Shown one piece after another: positions 53,115 through 62,295 of a DNA stretch of 64,000 nucleotides. Under the pieces are notes generated by a model. That model was not told the origin of the DNA. It saw nothing but the letters and a program-made list of their open reading frames with translations, and made no database searches. How positions within the stretch are numbered: the first letter of the stretch is position 1; each line of letters begins with the position of its first letter. The DNA is taken from contig JAJYVJ010000001.1 of assembly GCA_021792045.1 (NCBI GenBank), forward strand, positions 22,579-86,578, written 5' to 3'. This stretch comes from Thermoplasmata archaeon. Its GTDB lineage: Archaea; Thermoplasmatota; Thermoplasmata; Thermoplasmatales; Thermoplasmataceae. Made by a program: the position numbers and the translations under genes.

Positions 53115-54569
53115 ATGCTTAATTTTGAGAGGGTCAAAATTCGTTCATCATTGCCTGAAGATAGAATGAAGAGTTTTACCTTGGAGCCCATGCTTGGCTA
53201 TAGTGATGGTGAGGCCGTTGCTGAAGCTAACAGATGTCTTGGATGCAACATATGCACACAAGCTTGCCCCGCAAGTCTTGATATAGCCGGATATATAAGA
53301 AGCACCGCTGTTGGTGATCCAGCCCAAACAGTCAGGATTATCTTCGAGAACCTTCCATTTCCAGCAATAATTGGACGAGTGTGTACACATCTTTGTGAAG
53401 ACATATGTGTTATGTACGACACAGGTGGGCCCATAGCTATAAGACATCTGAAGCGGTATGCGGCTGACAAGTTTGATGACTATGCACCGGTACTTTCCGT
53501 TCCACGAAGGAGATTTATCGGCAAGAAAGTAGCGGTGATAGGAGGTGGTCCAGCTGGTCTCACTCTTGCCTATTATCTGACAATTCAGGGTATAAAGATA
53601 ACACTTTTTGAGAAATATCCAACACTAGGGGGATTCATGAAAACTGCAATTCCAAGATACCGTCTGCCCCAGGATGTTCTTGACAAGGAAATTGGATTCA
53701 TAGTCTCGCAGGGCGTCGACGTTAGACTCGGAACTGAAGTCGGAAAGGACATAAAATTCTCGGAACTGTTAAATACATACGATGCTGTTTTCATTGGAGT
53801 AGGCAATCAAAAACCGCATATGACAGGGACTCCTGGAAGCGATGCAAAGAACGTTGTTCACGCGACTGAATTCTTAAGGAAGGCCAGCTTTGAAGAGCCT
53901 ATTGATGTTGGTAAAAACGTAGTGATCATAGGTGGTGGATTTACCGCAAGTGATTCTGCAAGGACTTCCATACGCCTTGGTGCAACAAGTGTGAAGATCT
54001 TGTACAGGAGAAGAGATGTCGACAGGCCTGGATACCCCTCGCTCAACGCGGACGAGGAAATGGATGAAGGCGTTGAGGAAAAGGTAGAATATGTCTGGGA
54101 GGTTACGCCTTTTGAATATGTTAAGGAAGGCGACAGGGCCGTCAAACTTCGTTACTGGCAAAATGAAATGCTCATTGAAAAAGGCGGCCGTGCAAAGCCA
54201 GTGCCAAAGAAGGATAAGGTTCTTGAGATGGATGTGGACTACGTTATAGAAGCCACGGGGCAGGAGACGGATTACTCGTTCATGGAAGAGGATTTGGTAC
54301 GAAAGTTGAGGCTGACGCCACAGGGACAACCGATAGTGAATGAGCATGGAATGACCTCTATTCCGGGGGTGTTTTCTGGTGGAGACTGTACAAATTCCAC
54401 AAGAGATCTCATCACCGCGGTCAGGGACGGGGACACAGCCACTCTCGGGATCCTCTTCTACCTCAATGTAATGGATCAGGTTGTGGAGGAGGAGCTTCCC
54501 TTCCTTGATCGATGGAAGAAATTTTCTACGACTTCCGCAAAAATGGCATATGCTGAAAGAATGAAATAG
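53115..54569 (+). CDS. GltD-like iron-sulfur flavoprotein (glutamate synthase small-subunit family)
   Basis: 484 residues. An N-terminal Fe-S domain has Cys41, Cys44, Cys47 and Cys51 (CLGCNICTQACP) and then Cys90, Cys94 and Cys98 (GRVCTHLCEDIC). FAD is bound by KKVAVIGGGPAGLTLAYYL (about 137-155) and NAD(P) by KNVVIIGGGFTASDSARTS (about 270-288); GVFSGGDCTNSTRDLITAVR closes the FAD site. This is the GltB-small-subunit/NfnB/DPD type of oxidoreductase, moving electrons from NAD(P)H to a partner. No large glutamate synthase subunit is adjacent, so the electron acceptor is unknown. Convergent with serS: the stop codons abut at 54569/54570. Confidence 0.87.
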   Translation: MLNFERVKIRSSLPEDRMKSFTLEPMLGYSDGEAVAEANRCLGCNICTQACPASLDIAGYIRSTAVGDPAQTVRIIFENLPFPAIIGRVCTHLCEDICVMYDTGGPIAIRHLKRYAADKFDDYAPVLSVPRRRFIGKKVAVIGGGPAGLTLAYYLTIQGIKITLFEKYPTLGGFMKTAIPRYRLPQDVLDKEIGFIVSQGVDVRLGTEVGKDIKFSELLNTYDAVFIGVGNQKPHMTGTPGSDAKNVVHATEFLRKASFEEPIDVGKNVVIIGGGFTASDSARTSIRLGATSVKILYRRRDVDRPGYPSLNADEEMDEGVEEKVEYVWEVTPFEYVKEGDRAVKLRYWQNEMLIEKGGRAKPVPKKDKVLEMDVDYVIEATGQETDYSFMEEDLVRKLRLTPQGQPIVNEHGMTSIPGVFSGGDCTNSTRDLITAVRDGDTATLGILFYLNVMDQVVEEELPFLDRWKKFSTTSAKMAYAERMK

Positions 54570-55901
54570 TTATTTTTCCACGTGATCGAATCCCGTATAT
54601 GGAACAAGTACTTCCGGAATTGAAAATCCTTCACCATCTTCATCCTGGTAATTCTCAATTATTGCAACAATAGTTCTTGTGCTTGCTATTGCTGTGCTGT
54701 TTAAAGTGTGCGGTATCCTGTTCCCTTCTGAGGTTCTGTACCTGATGTTAAGTGATCTTGCCTGATAATCCGTGTCATTTGAGGCCGATACAACTTCCCT
54801 GTATTTTCCCTGTGAGGGGAACCATACCTCAATATCGTATTTCTTTGCTGCCAGGTTTCCCAGATCTGCAGAACATATGTTTATTACGCGGTATGGCAAA
54901 CCAAGGTTCCTGAACAGTTGTTCTGCATTTCCGAGAATTTCATCAAAGAATCCAGATGAGTGTTCCGGCTTGCAGAAAACAAATTGCTCTACTTTGAAGA
55001 ACTGGTGAACCCTGAATATACCCTTCGTGTCCTTTCCATGAGCACCAGCCTCTCTTCGGAAGCAGGGTGAGACTCCTGCCATCCTGATCGGAAGTTGATC
55101 AGGTTCAAGGATCTCATCCATGTAAAGTGCGGCTAAGGGATGTTCTGCGGTTCCTATGAGATACAGGTCCTCTCCATCCATCTTATAAAGCATTTCCTTG
55201 AAAGTCTCAATATCTGTGGCTCCCTCATACGCCTTGAAATTGAGCATGAACGGCGGTTCAACAACGTCAAATCCCCTTTCCGAAAGAAAGTCCATTGAGT
55301 AGCTTATAAGGGCCTGCTCAAGCTTCACAAGCCTATTTCTTAGATAATAGAATCTGGCACCAGAAACCTTTGCCGCCCTCTCCAGATCAATAAGGCCGAG
55401 TTTGAGTGCGAGGTCGACATGACTCTTCGGTTTATTATCAATAAGTATGTAATCACTACGGTCTCCGCTGGCTTTCCTGAATTCCTGTAAATCGTCACGA
55501 TAAACTTTTGCTGTTCCATTTACACTGACAAGTACGCTGTTCTCGTCCCCTTTGCATGTGGGGACGTTTTCATCAATAAGATTTGGTATCTCTCTTACAA
55601 GTTTGTCTCTTTCTTCCTCTATCTCTTTTTGCTTGTTTTCAAGCTCTATGATTCTTGAATTAATCTCCCTTACAGAGTTCTTTAGGTCTTCTGTTTTCTC
55701 CCCTTTTTTTGACAGATCAGCAATTTTAAGGCTGAACAAATTTTTCTGATGCTTCTGGTCGTTAATCAGCTTCAAGTTTTCCCTCCATTCCACGTCAAGG
55801 TCAAAGAATTTGTCCAGAACTCCGGTGTCAAAGCCTCTTGCCTTGCAGGATTCGTAATAGACCTTGGGGTTGCTGCGTAAGGATTTTACATCAATCATCA
55901 T
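54570..55901 (-). CDS. serS: Seryl-tRNA synthetase
   Basis: 443 residues, normal for bacterial-type SerRS (not the methanogen type). N-terminal tRNA-binding coiled coil at about 30-105 (KNLFSLKIADLSKKGEKTED and EINSRIIELENKQKEIEEER). Class II core: motif 1 in LISYSMDFLSERGFDVVEPP, motif 2 MAGVSPCFRREAGAHGKDTK, motif 3 HTLNSTAIASTRTIVAIIEN. Attaches serine to tRNA-Ser, and provides Ser-tRNA for selenocysteine in species that use it. Start ATG 55901; ATG 55898 is also possible. The gene abuts the convergent flavoprotein with no spacer. Confidence 0.96.
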   Translation of the reverse strand: MMIDVKSLRSNPKVYYESCKARGFDTGVLDKFFDLDVEWRENLKLINDQKHQKNLFSLKIADLSKKGEKTEDLKNSVREINSRIIELENKQKEIEEERDKLVREIPNLIDENVPTCKGDENSVLVSVNGTAKVYRDDLQEFRKASGDRSDYILIDNKPKSHVDLALKLGLIDLERAAKVSGARFYYLRNRLVKLEQALISYSMDFLSERGFDVVEPPFMLNFKAYEGATDIETFKEMLYKMDGEDLYLIGTAEHPLAALYMDEILEPDQLPIRMAGVSPCFRREAGAHGKDTKGIFRVHQFFKVEQFVFCKPEHSSGFFDEILGNAEQLFRNLGLPYRVINICSADLGNLAAKKYDIEVWFPSQGKYREVVSASNDTDYQARSLNIRYRTSEGNRIPHTLNSTAIASTRTIVAIIENYQDEDGEGFSIPEVLVPYTGFDHVEK

Positions 55902-56445
55902 GTCGCGATGTGTAGTTATTTTAAAAACATATCGAACTGATTTTGATTGATTTGCTGGCGATGCTTTAATGCTGGTGTTCTTTAAATCTGGGGAATCTTC
56001 GTCCAGATACGGAAAAAATTAGTATCGGCGAAGATTTGCAGCTGGTAGCAGGAAGTTTATTTATTTGAAGGCTCGAGGTGGGATCTTCTGGGAATCGGAT
56101 TCTCCTTAGGCTAGGGGTGTTTTATCTTCCACGCTAAACAATCACGCTTTCAGCATACAGGAATGCGAGAAGCAATATGCCATCTAATTGTTACCTCTCA
56201 TTATCATTTTTTTGGCTAGGATGAACTCCCTGCCTACAAATTTTAAAATAGGAGTACTAGATACCGTGTGGTATGAAAGCATGTAGCACGGTATATGTAT
56301 TACTAGGATCTATAAAACTGGTGAATGATAAAGGCAAAGTACGGAATGTTGTAAAGGAGAATAACAAATTAAGTGAACCAACACGGACCTGTGACTCTCA
56401 CGGAAAACTTCCGAAAATAGACTCAAAGAAGTTAGTAGATTTGAA
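55902..56445. other. Intergenic region between serS and the aro operon
   Basis: 544 bases with promoters for both sides. Apart from the candidate aro leader at 56241-56306, no structure and no supported gene was seen in 55902-56240. Confidence 0.4.
56241..56306 (+). promoter_or_regulatory. Candidate promoter and leader of the shikimate operon
   Basis: TTTTAAAATA (56241-56250) is a TATA-like box, predicting transcription from about 56270. Just there, ATACCGTG (56261-56268) and CACGGTAT (56287-56294) are perfect 8-base inverted arms. Within and after them are two tiny frames: GTG TGG TAT GAA AGC ATG TAG (56266-56286), coding Val-Trp-Tyr-Glu-Ser-Met, and ATG TAT TAC TAG (56295-56306), coding Met-Tyr-Tyr. 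A leader with aromatic codons before an aromatic-amino-acid pathway is suggestive, but both frames are very short and could be chance. Confidence 0.3.
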
Positions 56446-57321
56446 GTGAATTCCATGGCTGTTTTAAGTTCCAAAAGTTCTACTGGTCTGCTAGAGCCAG
56501 CGAACAACCAGGCTGGCGGACATGAATTTTTATCACATAGAGTGTCAAAGAAGAATGATACCATAGTACAGGTTGGGAATTCACCAATAGGATCTTACGA
56601 TGTCCAAGTTGCTGCAGGACCCTGCTCAATAGATTTCGAAGGTCTTGCAGATTTTGCGGTTGAACTAAAAAAGGCTGGCGCGAATATAATTCGAGGAGGT
56701 GCGTTTAAACCAAGGACGAGCCCATATTCATTCCTCGGCTATGGTGAAAAAGGACTCAAAGAGCTCCTTGAAGCCAAGGAAGCGACCGGAATTCCGATTG
56801 TATCTGAAATAATGGACAGTTCACAGCTGCCCTTATTTGCAGATGTGGACATGTTACAAGTGGGCTCCAGAAATGCCCAGAATTTTACATTGTTAAGCAA
56901 GCTAGGTGAAATTGATAAACCTGTGCTTCTTAAAAGGGGAATGGGCAATACTTTGAATGAACTTCTTGGATCGGCAGAATATATTATGAAGGGAGGAAAC
57001 AGCTCAGTTGTTCTATGTGAGCGCGGTATTAGAACATTCGAAGATGCGACAAGATTTACGATGGACATTGGTGCCGTCCCCGTTCTTAAGAGGGAATCTC
57101 ATCTCCCAGTTTGCGTTGATCCAAGTCACGCTGCAGGGCAGCAAGATCTCGTGATACCACTCGCACTCGCAGCTGTGGCTGCGGGAGCGAATATGCTTCT
57201 TGTTGAGGTGCATCCAGATCCGAAAAGTGCAATGAGCGACAGTTCACAACAGTTAACACTGGATCAGTTCAAAAGTTTAATGAGGCGTATACGAAAATTA
57301 GAGAAAGCAATGAGGCATTAA
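56446..57321 (+). CDS. aroF: DAHP synthase (type I beta)
   Basis: 291 residues from GTG 56446; ATG 56455 is an equal candidate. Barrel motifs: AAGPCSIDFEGLADFA, NIIRGGAFKPRTSPYSFLGY, GIPIVSEIMDSSQLPL, VGSRNAQNFTLLSKLG, KPVLLKRGMGNTLNE, VCVDPSHAAGQQDLVIPLA and LLVEVHPDPKSAMSD: the metal Cys and His/Glu/Asp ligands and PEP-binding Arg/Lys are all in place. Condenses PEP and erythrose 4-phosphate to DAHP, the first shikimate step. The first ~45 residues are an extension of no recognised function; a bacterial chorismate-mutase-like or ferredoxin-like regulatory domain is absent. First gene of a seven-gene operon, one base before aroB. Confidence 0.93.
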   Translation: MNSMAVLSSKSSTGLLEPANNQAGGHEFLSHRVSKKNDTIVQVGNSPIGSYDVQVAAGPCSIDFEGLADFAVELKKAGANIIRGGAFKPRTSPYSFLGYGEKGLKELLEAKEATGIPIVSEIMDSSQLPLFADVDMLQVGSRNAQNFTLLSKLGEIDKPVLLKRGMGNTLNELLGSAEYIMKGGNSSVVLCERGIRTFEDATRFTMDIGAVPVLKRESHLPVCVDPSHAAGQQDLVIPLALAAVAAGANMLLVEVHPDPKSAMSDSSQQLTLDQFKSLMRRIRKLEKAMRH

Positions 57322-57322
57322 T

Positions 57323-58375
57323 TTGAAGAGATACTCCTTCAGTGTCAGTGCTGTTATGTCTTATGGCATAGTGGAAAACGTATTTTCCAAAATAGATTCT
57401 CTACACGGAAAAAAATTGATTTTTTATTCCAGTTCCCTTAAATATCTATTACAAGACATCGCTGGAAAGAATATAGACGCCTATTCACTTGCAGACGGTG
57501 AGGGCTTAAAATCGTTCAACCATGTAATTTCTATAGTGAAAATTATGATGGAAAATAATCTTAGCAGGAACGACTACGTCATCGCGATTGGAGGTGGAAC
57601 ACTTACTGATGCTACGGGTTTTGCAGCGTCTATCTTTAAGCGTGGCGTCAGATTAATAAATGTTCCCACGACCCTTTTGGGTATGATCGATGCAGCAATT
57701 GGAGGCAAAACTGCAATAAACTTTCTAGGCACTAAAAACATAGTTGGTTCTTTTTATTTTCCAGATTCTGTTTGGGTCAACCTGAGATTTCTTGACTCCC
57801 TCCGTCAAGACAAATACAAGGATGGAATAGCTGAGATGCTGAAATACGGATTTATCATGGATCCTAATCTTCTGAAATTAATGCTTGAACGAAGGAATGA
57901 TCTCCTAGACAGAAAAAAAATGACCTTGAGACATTCTATTCTTTCTTGTATTGGCGATAAAGTGAGGATTGTTGGAATGGATTCTCTGGAATCAAGCAAT
58001 ATCCGCATCATTTTGAACTACGGGCATACCATTGGTCATGCTATAGAAGCAGCTTCACACTTCAAGGTATCACACGGAGAAGCAATATCAGTTGGGATGC
58101 TACTAGAGGCTGCATTTTCAGAGCAGATACTTGAATTGCCAGTTAATCTGAGCGTTTCTATAAAGGAAGCTTTAGAATCATTTTCCCTTCCTGTCAGTGT
58201 TGATGATTTAAAAACAAACCTGGACATGGACCTGTTGCGAAAGGCGTTGTATCAGGACAAAAAGGCTGAGGATGATTGCATTTTCATACCGATTCTTCAG
58301 CAGATCGGTAAGGCGACTGTGAGAAAGATATCTATGAAAACCCTGGAGGATTTCCTTGTCTCGAGCATTGAATGA
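57323..58375 (+). CDS. aroB: 3-dehydroquinate synthase
   Basis: 350 residues from TTG 57323, one base after the aroF stop. NAD-dependent fold: IAIGGGTLTDATGFAASIFK, GVRLINVPTTLLGMIDAAIG, GGKTAINFLGTKNIVGSFYF, YKDGIAEMLKYGFIMDPNLL, and the metal-binding NYGHTIGHAIEAASHFKVSH (His residues) near 232-251. Converts DAHP to 3-dehydroquinate. Its presence shows this archaeon uses the DAHP route, not the alternative archaeal route via aminodehydroquinate. Its 3' end overlaps aroE by 20 bases. Confidence 0.95.
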   Translation: MKRYSFSVSAVMSYGIVENVFSKIDSLHGKKLIFYSSSLKYLLQDIAGKNIDAYSLADGEGLKSFNHVISIVKIMMENNLSRNDYVIAIGGGTLTDATGFAASIFKRGVRLINVPTTLLGMIDAAIGGKTAINFLGTKNIVGSFYFPDSVWVNLRFLDSLRQDKYKDGIAEMLKYGFIMDPNLLKLMLERRNDLLDRKKMTLRHSILSCIGDKVRIVGMDSLESSNIRIILNYGHTIGHAIEAASHFKVSHGEAISVGMLLEAAFSEQILELPVNLSVSIKEALESFSLPVSVDDLKTNLDMDLLRKALYQDKKAEDDCIFIPILQQIGKATVRKISMKTLEDFLVSSIE

Positions 58376-59144
58376 AAAAAAACTCAGATTTGCGCTTCTG
58401 GGACATGATATTGGATATACACTCTCACCGAGGCTCCACGAATCTATTTTCAAAAAAGGTGGTGTTTTTGCGGAATATGGCATATTTGATGTTGGTCGAG
58501 ACAAGCTATCCGCTACCGTCAAACTTTTAGAAGAGGAGTATGACGGATTTAACATAACCAAGCCGTATAAGAACGATGTGTTCGAGATGTTAAGTGAGCA
58601 TGACCCAGAAGCGGTATTATGTGGGAACGTTAACGTTGTGTATAAAGGGATTGGGTACAATACAGACTATAGGGCCCTTCTTAAGATAATGAGATCATCA
58701 AAAATCCCCAATAATGGAGATAAAGCATTAATATTTGGATCGGGTGCAACCGCAAGAACAACAGCGGTCGCTCTATCCTTTATTGGAGTGCGGGTGACTG
58801 TAGTCTGTAGAAACCAAAAAGAAGGATACGCGATTTCAGACCATCTCCTTAGCCTGGCCCTTCCGGAAATAACTGTTATACCGTTGGATTTAAGTATGGC
58901 TTGCTCCTCTGACATTGTAGTAAATACTATTTCTTCCTCAGTTCTAGATTTTCCTGCTATAAATTGCAGATACGCAATAAATTTCAACTATGGAGATAGA
59001 GGGATGAATTTTCAGAAACGATTGCAATCCAGACCAGTAATCATTACTGGGGAAACGATACTGTTGCAACAAGTCATTGAAACAGAGACTATCTGGCTAG
59101 GCAAGAGAATCGATTTATCATGGGAGGAAGCATTAAATGGTTAG
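58356..59144 (+). CDS. aroE: Shikimate dehydrogenase
   Basis: 262 residues from TTG 58356, with GGAGGA at 58345-58350 as ribosome-binding site inside aroB. Substrate domain: ALLGHDIGYTLSPRLHESIF, with the S-x-S/T-P pattern changed to T-L-S-P, then DGFNITKPYKND holding the catalytic Lys and NVNVVYKGIGYNTDYRALLK with the catalytic Asp. Cofactor domain: ALIFGSGATARTTAVAL and VTVVCRNQKEGYAIS. Reduces 3-dehydroshikimate to shikimate with NADPH. It overlaps aroB and, by eight bases, aroC. Confidence 0.93.
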   Translation: MSRALNEKKLRFALLGHDIGYTLSPRLHESIFKKGGVFAEYGIFDVGRDKLSATVKLLEEEYDGFNITKPYKNDVFEMLSEHDPEAVLCGNVNVVYKGIGYNTDYRALLKIMRSSKIPNNGDKALIFGSGATARTTAVALSFIGVRVTVVCRNQKEGYAISDHLLSLALPEITVIPLDLSMACSSDIVVNTISSSVLDFPAINCRYAINFNYGDRGMNFQKRLQSRPVIITGETILLQQVIETETIWLGKRIDLSWEEALNG

Positions 59145-60294
59145 CACGATGGGGAGGCACTTCTTAATCACAACATTCGGTGAGAGTGCCAGTAAATACG
59201 TTGGAACGGTTGTTGACGGTATTCCAGCTGGCCTCCCGATTTCGGAAAAGGATTTAGCCTTTGAACTTTCTTTCAGAAAAACAGGAAGAAGGTTTGTTTC
59301 TGGAAGGAGGGAAAATGATATACCGGAAATTGTGAGCGGAATCTATGGGGGGTACACTACAGGTTCACCATTGACCGTTTTGGTACGCAACGAGGATCCG
59401 CAACCGTCACTATATGAAAATGTAAAACATGAACCAAGACCCGGTCATGCCGACCTTGCTTTCATAAAGAAGTATGGGAGGGAGAATTGGGATTATGTTG
59501 GAGGTGGAAGAAGTAGTGCCAGAGAAACGCTTTCCAGAGTTATAGGCGGTACGATCGCGAAGAAGCTTATTCTCCTTCGGGGAACACAGGTTGGTTCGTA
59601 CTTAAAATCTATTGGGAATGTTAGTGGTTCTGCCCGTGTCACATTTGAACGTGCTGCCAGTTCAAAGCACTTTCCTACGAGAGCAGAAAGCGAGAGAACA
59701 GACAAAAGATTTTCGAAGATTGTAGAAAGACTTTCGCTTGAGGGAGATAGTGCTGGTGGAATAGTGGAGGCTATTGCAACAAATGTACCGGAAGGACTGG
59801 GAGATCCAGTTTTCGGAAAACTTAAGGCAGCCCTTGCATACGCGATAATGTCCATACCTGCTGTTGTTGGATTTGAGTATGGACTGGGATTTGATGGTGC
59901 AAAGCTCAAAGGAAGCGAAGCGTCAGATTCCATTGTTAGGAATAGCAATGGTACTATTTCACTTGAACGAAATTTGTCTGGAGGTATCCTTGGCGGCATA
60001 ACGACTGGATCAAAACTTGTCGTCCGATGCGCATTTAAACCAACAAGTTCTATAAGGATACCCGCGAGGACCGTTGATCTTGACACCTTAGAGGATCGGA
60101 AAATTTCCGTGATTGGTAGGCACGACCCCGTTGTTGCGATAAGAGGTGTAGCTGTAGTTGAGGCGATGGTCTCTATCGTTTTGGCAGATTATTTTCTTTA
60201 TGAAGGGATTATACCTGCTTCGCGTATCGAAAGGGGACCTGCTTTAGAAATGGAGGAAAAATGGAAAAATTACATGAGAGAGTTCACTCAATAG
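59137..60294 (+). CDS. aroC: Chorismate synthase
   Basis: 385 residues from ATG 59137. FMN-dependent enzyme: GRHFLITTFGESASKYVGTV near the start, GRRFVSGRRENDIPEIVSG, PRPGHADLAFIKKYG, WDYVGGGRSSARETLSRVIG (with the conserved Arg/Ser and Gly-rich loop), and GGILGGITTGSKLVVRCAFK and RHDPVVAIRGVAVVEAMVS at the C-terminus. Converts 5-enolpyruvylshikimate-3-phosphate to chorismate, the last step. It lies in the middle of the operon and overlaps both neighbours (aroE by eight bases, the kinase by 34). Confidence 0.96.
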   Translation: MVSTMGRHFLITTFGESASKYVGTVVDGIPAGLPISEKDLAFELSFRKTGRRFVSGRRENDIPEIVSGIYGGYTTGSPLTVLVRNEDPQPSLYENVKHEPRPGHADLAFIKKYGRENWDYVGGGRSSARETLSRVIGGTIAKKLILLRGTQVGSYLKSIGNVSGSARVTFERAASSKHFPTRAESERTDKRFSKIVERLSLEGDSAGGIVEAIATNVPEGLGDPVFGKLKAALAYAIMSIPAVVGFEYGLGFDGAKLKGSEASDSIVRNSNGTISLERNLSGGILGGITTGSKLVVRCAFKPTSSIRIPARTVDLDTLEDRKISVIGRHDPVVAIRGVAVVEAMVSIVLADYFLYEGIIPASRIERGPALEMEEKWKNYMREFTQ

Positions 60295-61070
60295 CTCACG
60301 GCGGAGTCTCTGTGCTAAACGCAATCCCGCTCAACGTCGGGTCAACCGTAGCCGTAGACATTGGGGTAGAGGTATGTTCTAGCGTGAATGAGCATCCTAA
60401 ACCATCCTTCGGACTTGTAAAAGCAATACTTGATCACTTCGAGAATCTCACAGGCAACAGATTCGACGCTAGAATAACATCAACAATACCTCCAGCGATG
60501 GGGTTGAAGAGCAGCAGTGCTGTATCAGTTGCTCTAATACAAGCAATATCGTCGATTTCTGGGATTAATGTTTTTCCACCCAGACTTTCGGCTGTTATTT
60601 CACGTAGAATAGGTATATCTATTACCGGGGCTTTTGATGATGCTGTAAGTGCATACTATGGGGGGTGCTTCATTACCAATAATGCATCTATGACTATAGA
60701 AAAGAGAATTTGTTTTGATCCGGATAGTGTCTTTGTTATTCTTGCAAATGGCAAGCGACAAACAATTAATCCATTGAGCCTCAAGAGTCGCAAAGAGGAG
60801 TTTAGAGATGTTCTGAACATGGCTAAAAGAAACGACATTATTGGGGCAATGAATCTAAATGGACGACTTGTTGCACAGTGCATGAATTACGACTTGAAAC
60901 CTGTGCTACTAGCAGAAAAGCTTGGTGCCATGGCTTCAGGTATTTCTGGCAATGGACCCTCAGTATTTGCACTCTTCAGAAAAGGGGAGGAGGGCCCATT
61001 GGTCGAAAAATTTTCTGAATTGGGAAGAACTATTGTGACGAGGCCTGTTGAGTTTGAATGTGAGGATTAA
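60261..61070 (+). CDS. aroK: Archaeal (GHMP-type) shikimate kinase
   Basis: 269 residues from ATG 60261, with GAGGA at 60253-60257. GHMP fold: SIAHGGVSVLNAIPLNVGST opens it, and the phosphate loop IPPAMGLKSSSAVSVALIQA (P-x-x-x-G-L-x-S-S-S-A) is characteristic. GAFDDAVSAYYGGCFITNN follows, and SGNGPSVFALF is motif 3. Phosphorylates shikimate with ATP. Archaea use this GHMP enzyme in place of the unrelated bacterial AroK/AroL. Overlaps aroC by 34 and aroA by 23 bases. Confidence 0.93.
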   Translation: MEKLHERVHSIAHGGVSVLNAIPLNVGSTVAVDIGVEVCSSVNEHPKPSFGLVKAILDHFENLTGNRFDARITSTIPPAMGLKSSSAVSVALIQAISSISGINVFPPRLSAVISRRIGISITGAFDDAVSAYYGGCFITNNASMTIEKRICFDPDSVFVILANGKRQTINPLSLKSRKEEFRDVLNMAKRNDIIGAMNLNGRLVAQCMNYDLKPVLLAEKLGAMASGISGNGPSVFALFRKGEEGPLVEKFSELGRTIVTRPVEFECED

Positions 61071-62295
61071 TAGATCAAGAATCTCCGGAAAATTGCCGGC
61101 ACCACCTTCAAAGAGTCATGCGATAAGACTCGTAATCGCCTCGCTACTAACAGACGTTCATCTGAGTAATCTCCCGAAGTCAGACGATTTACTTGTATCA
61201 GTTAACATTGTTCGAGAACTGGGCGTGAAAATAAGCAATGGAAAATTCTCAAGGAAAAAAAGTACGCCAGATATCAAAAAGCAGCTGTGGTTTGGTGGAT
61301 CAGGAACAACGTTGAGGATGATGCTCCCAATTCTCGCCTTTCTTGGAGGGGAATATAAACTGGATGGTGAACAATCATTGAGAAATCGACCACTTAAGGA
61401 AGAAATCATAGCGCTTTCGGAAGCTGGACTAGAATTTTCCTCGAATAAACTTCCCTTGACTATGAAAGGTAGTTATGAAACAGATCGGTTCCGCATTTCA
61501 GGATGGGAAAGTAGTCAATCAATCTCTGGTCTGATATACGGGTTGCTGCTTCTTGGTGGCGGAAAAATAGACATAATCCCGCCAATTACTTCCAGACATT
61601 ATATAGAACTTACTTGCAGTTTGTTAAGATCGCTTGGAGCAAAAATTTTCTTTGAAGAAAATACAATAACAGTGGAGGAGAGTACACTACAAAAATATTC
61701 TGGAAAAGTACCTGGTGATTATTTATTATCTTCGTTCTATGCAGCATCTGCTTACGCAACTGGTGGATCAATTGCCATCACAGATCTTCCGGAACCAGAT
61801 AAATGGTGGGGCGATCACAGCATTATTTCGATACTTTCCAATTCTAATATTGAAAGCAGTTTTTCAAACGGGACATGGAAAGTCTCTTCTGAAAAAGCAG
61901 GAGACAGAATAGAAAGTAATATTTATGAAAGTCCAGATATGGCAGTAACCATTGCTTCCTTCGCCCCGTTCCTGAAAGGACGCACTCGGATGGACGGAAT
62001 AGAGAATCTCAGAACAAAGGAAAGCGACAGAATTTTGTCGATCATGTCGGTGATGCAAAAGTTTGGTGTTAAATCACGTTCAGGCAAGTTTTTATCAATT
62101 TCAGGAAGGCCACCTGTAAGAGATGCCACAATTGACACGATGAATGATCACAGAATAGCTATGCTTTCAACGGTGCTCTCTCTATATTTCGGAGGTACAA
62201 TTATTAATGCCGAATGCGTTAATAAGAGCAACGGTGAATTTTTTTCTGATATGATTGAACTTGGAGGAGATCTGAGATTAATAAGAGAACAATGA
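61048..62295 (+). CDS. aroA: EPSP synthase (3-phosphoshikimate 1-carboxyvinyltransferase)
   Basis: 415 residues from TTG 61048. Two-domain fold: GKLPAPPSKSHAIRLVIASL (P-x-S-K-S), QLWFGGSGTTLRMMLPILAF (the G-x-G-T-x-x-R PEP loop), LDGEQSLRNRPLKEE, LPLTMKGSYETDRFRISG, SSQSISGLIYGLLLL, ESPDMAVTIASFAPF, and KESDRILSIMSVMQKFGV, then DHRIAMLSTVLSLYFGG (D-H-R-x-A-M). Adds enolpyruvate from PEP to shikimate-3-phosphate. The P-x-S-K-S loop and Ser/Gly residues suggest class I or II cannot be told by eye. Overlaps both neighbours. Confidence 0.95.
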   Translation: MSLNVRINRSRISGKLPAPPSKSHAIRLVIASLLTDVHLSNLPKSDDLLVSVNIVRELGVKISNGKFSRKKSTPDIKKQLWFGGSGTTLRMMLPILAFLGGEYKLDGEQSLRNRPLKEEIIALSEAGLEFSSNKLPLTMKGSYETDRFRISGWESSQSISGLIYGLLLLGGGKIDIIPPITSRHYIELTCSLLRSLGAKIFFEENTITVEESTLQKYSGKVPGDYLLSSFYAASAYATGGSIAITDLPEPDKWWGDHSIISILSNSNIESSFSNGTWKVSSEKAGDRIESNIYESPDMAVTIASFAPFLKGRTRMDGIENLRTKESDRILSIMSVMQKFGVKSRSGKFLSISGRPPVRDATIDTMNDHRIAMLSTVLSLYFGGTIINAECVNKSNGEFFSDMIELGGDLRLIREQ

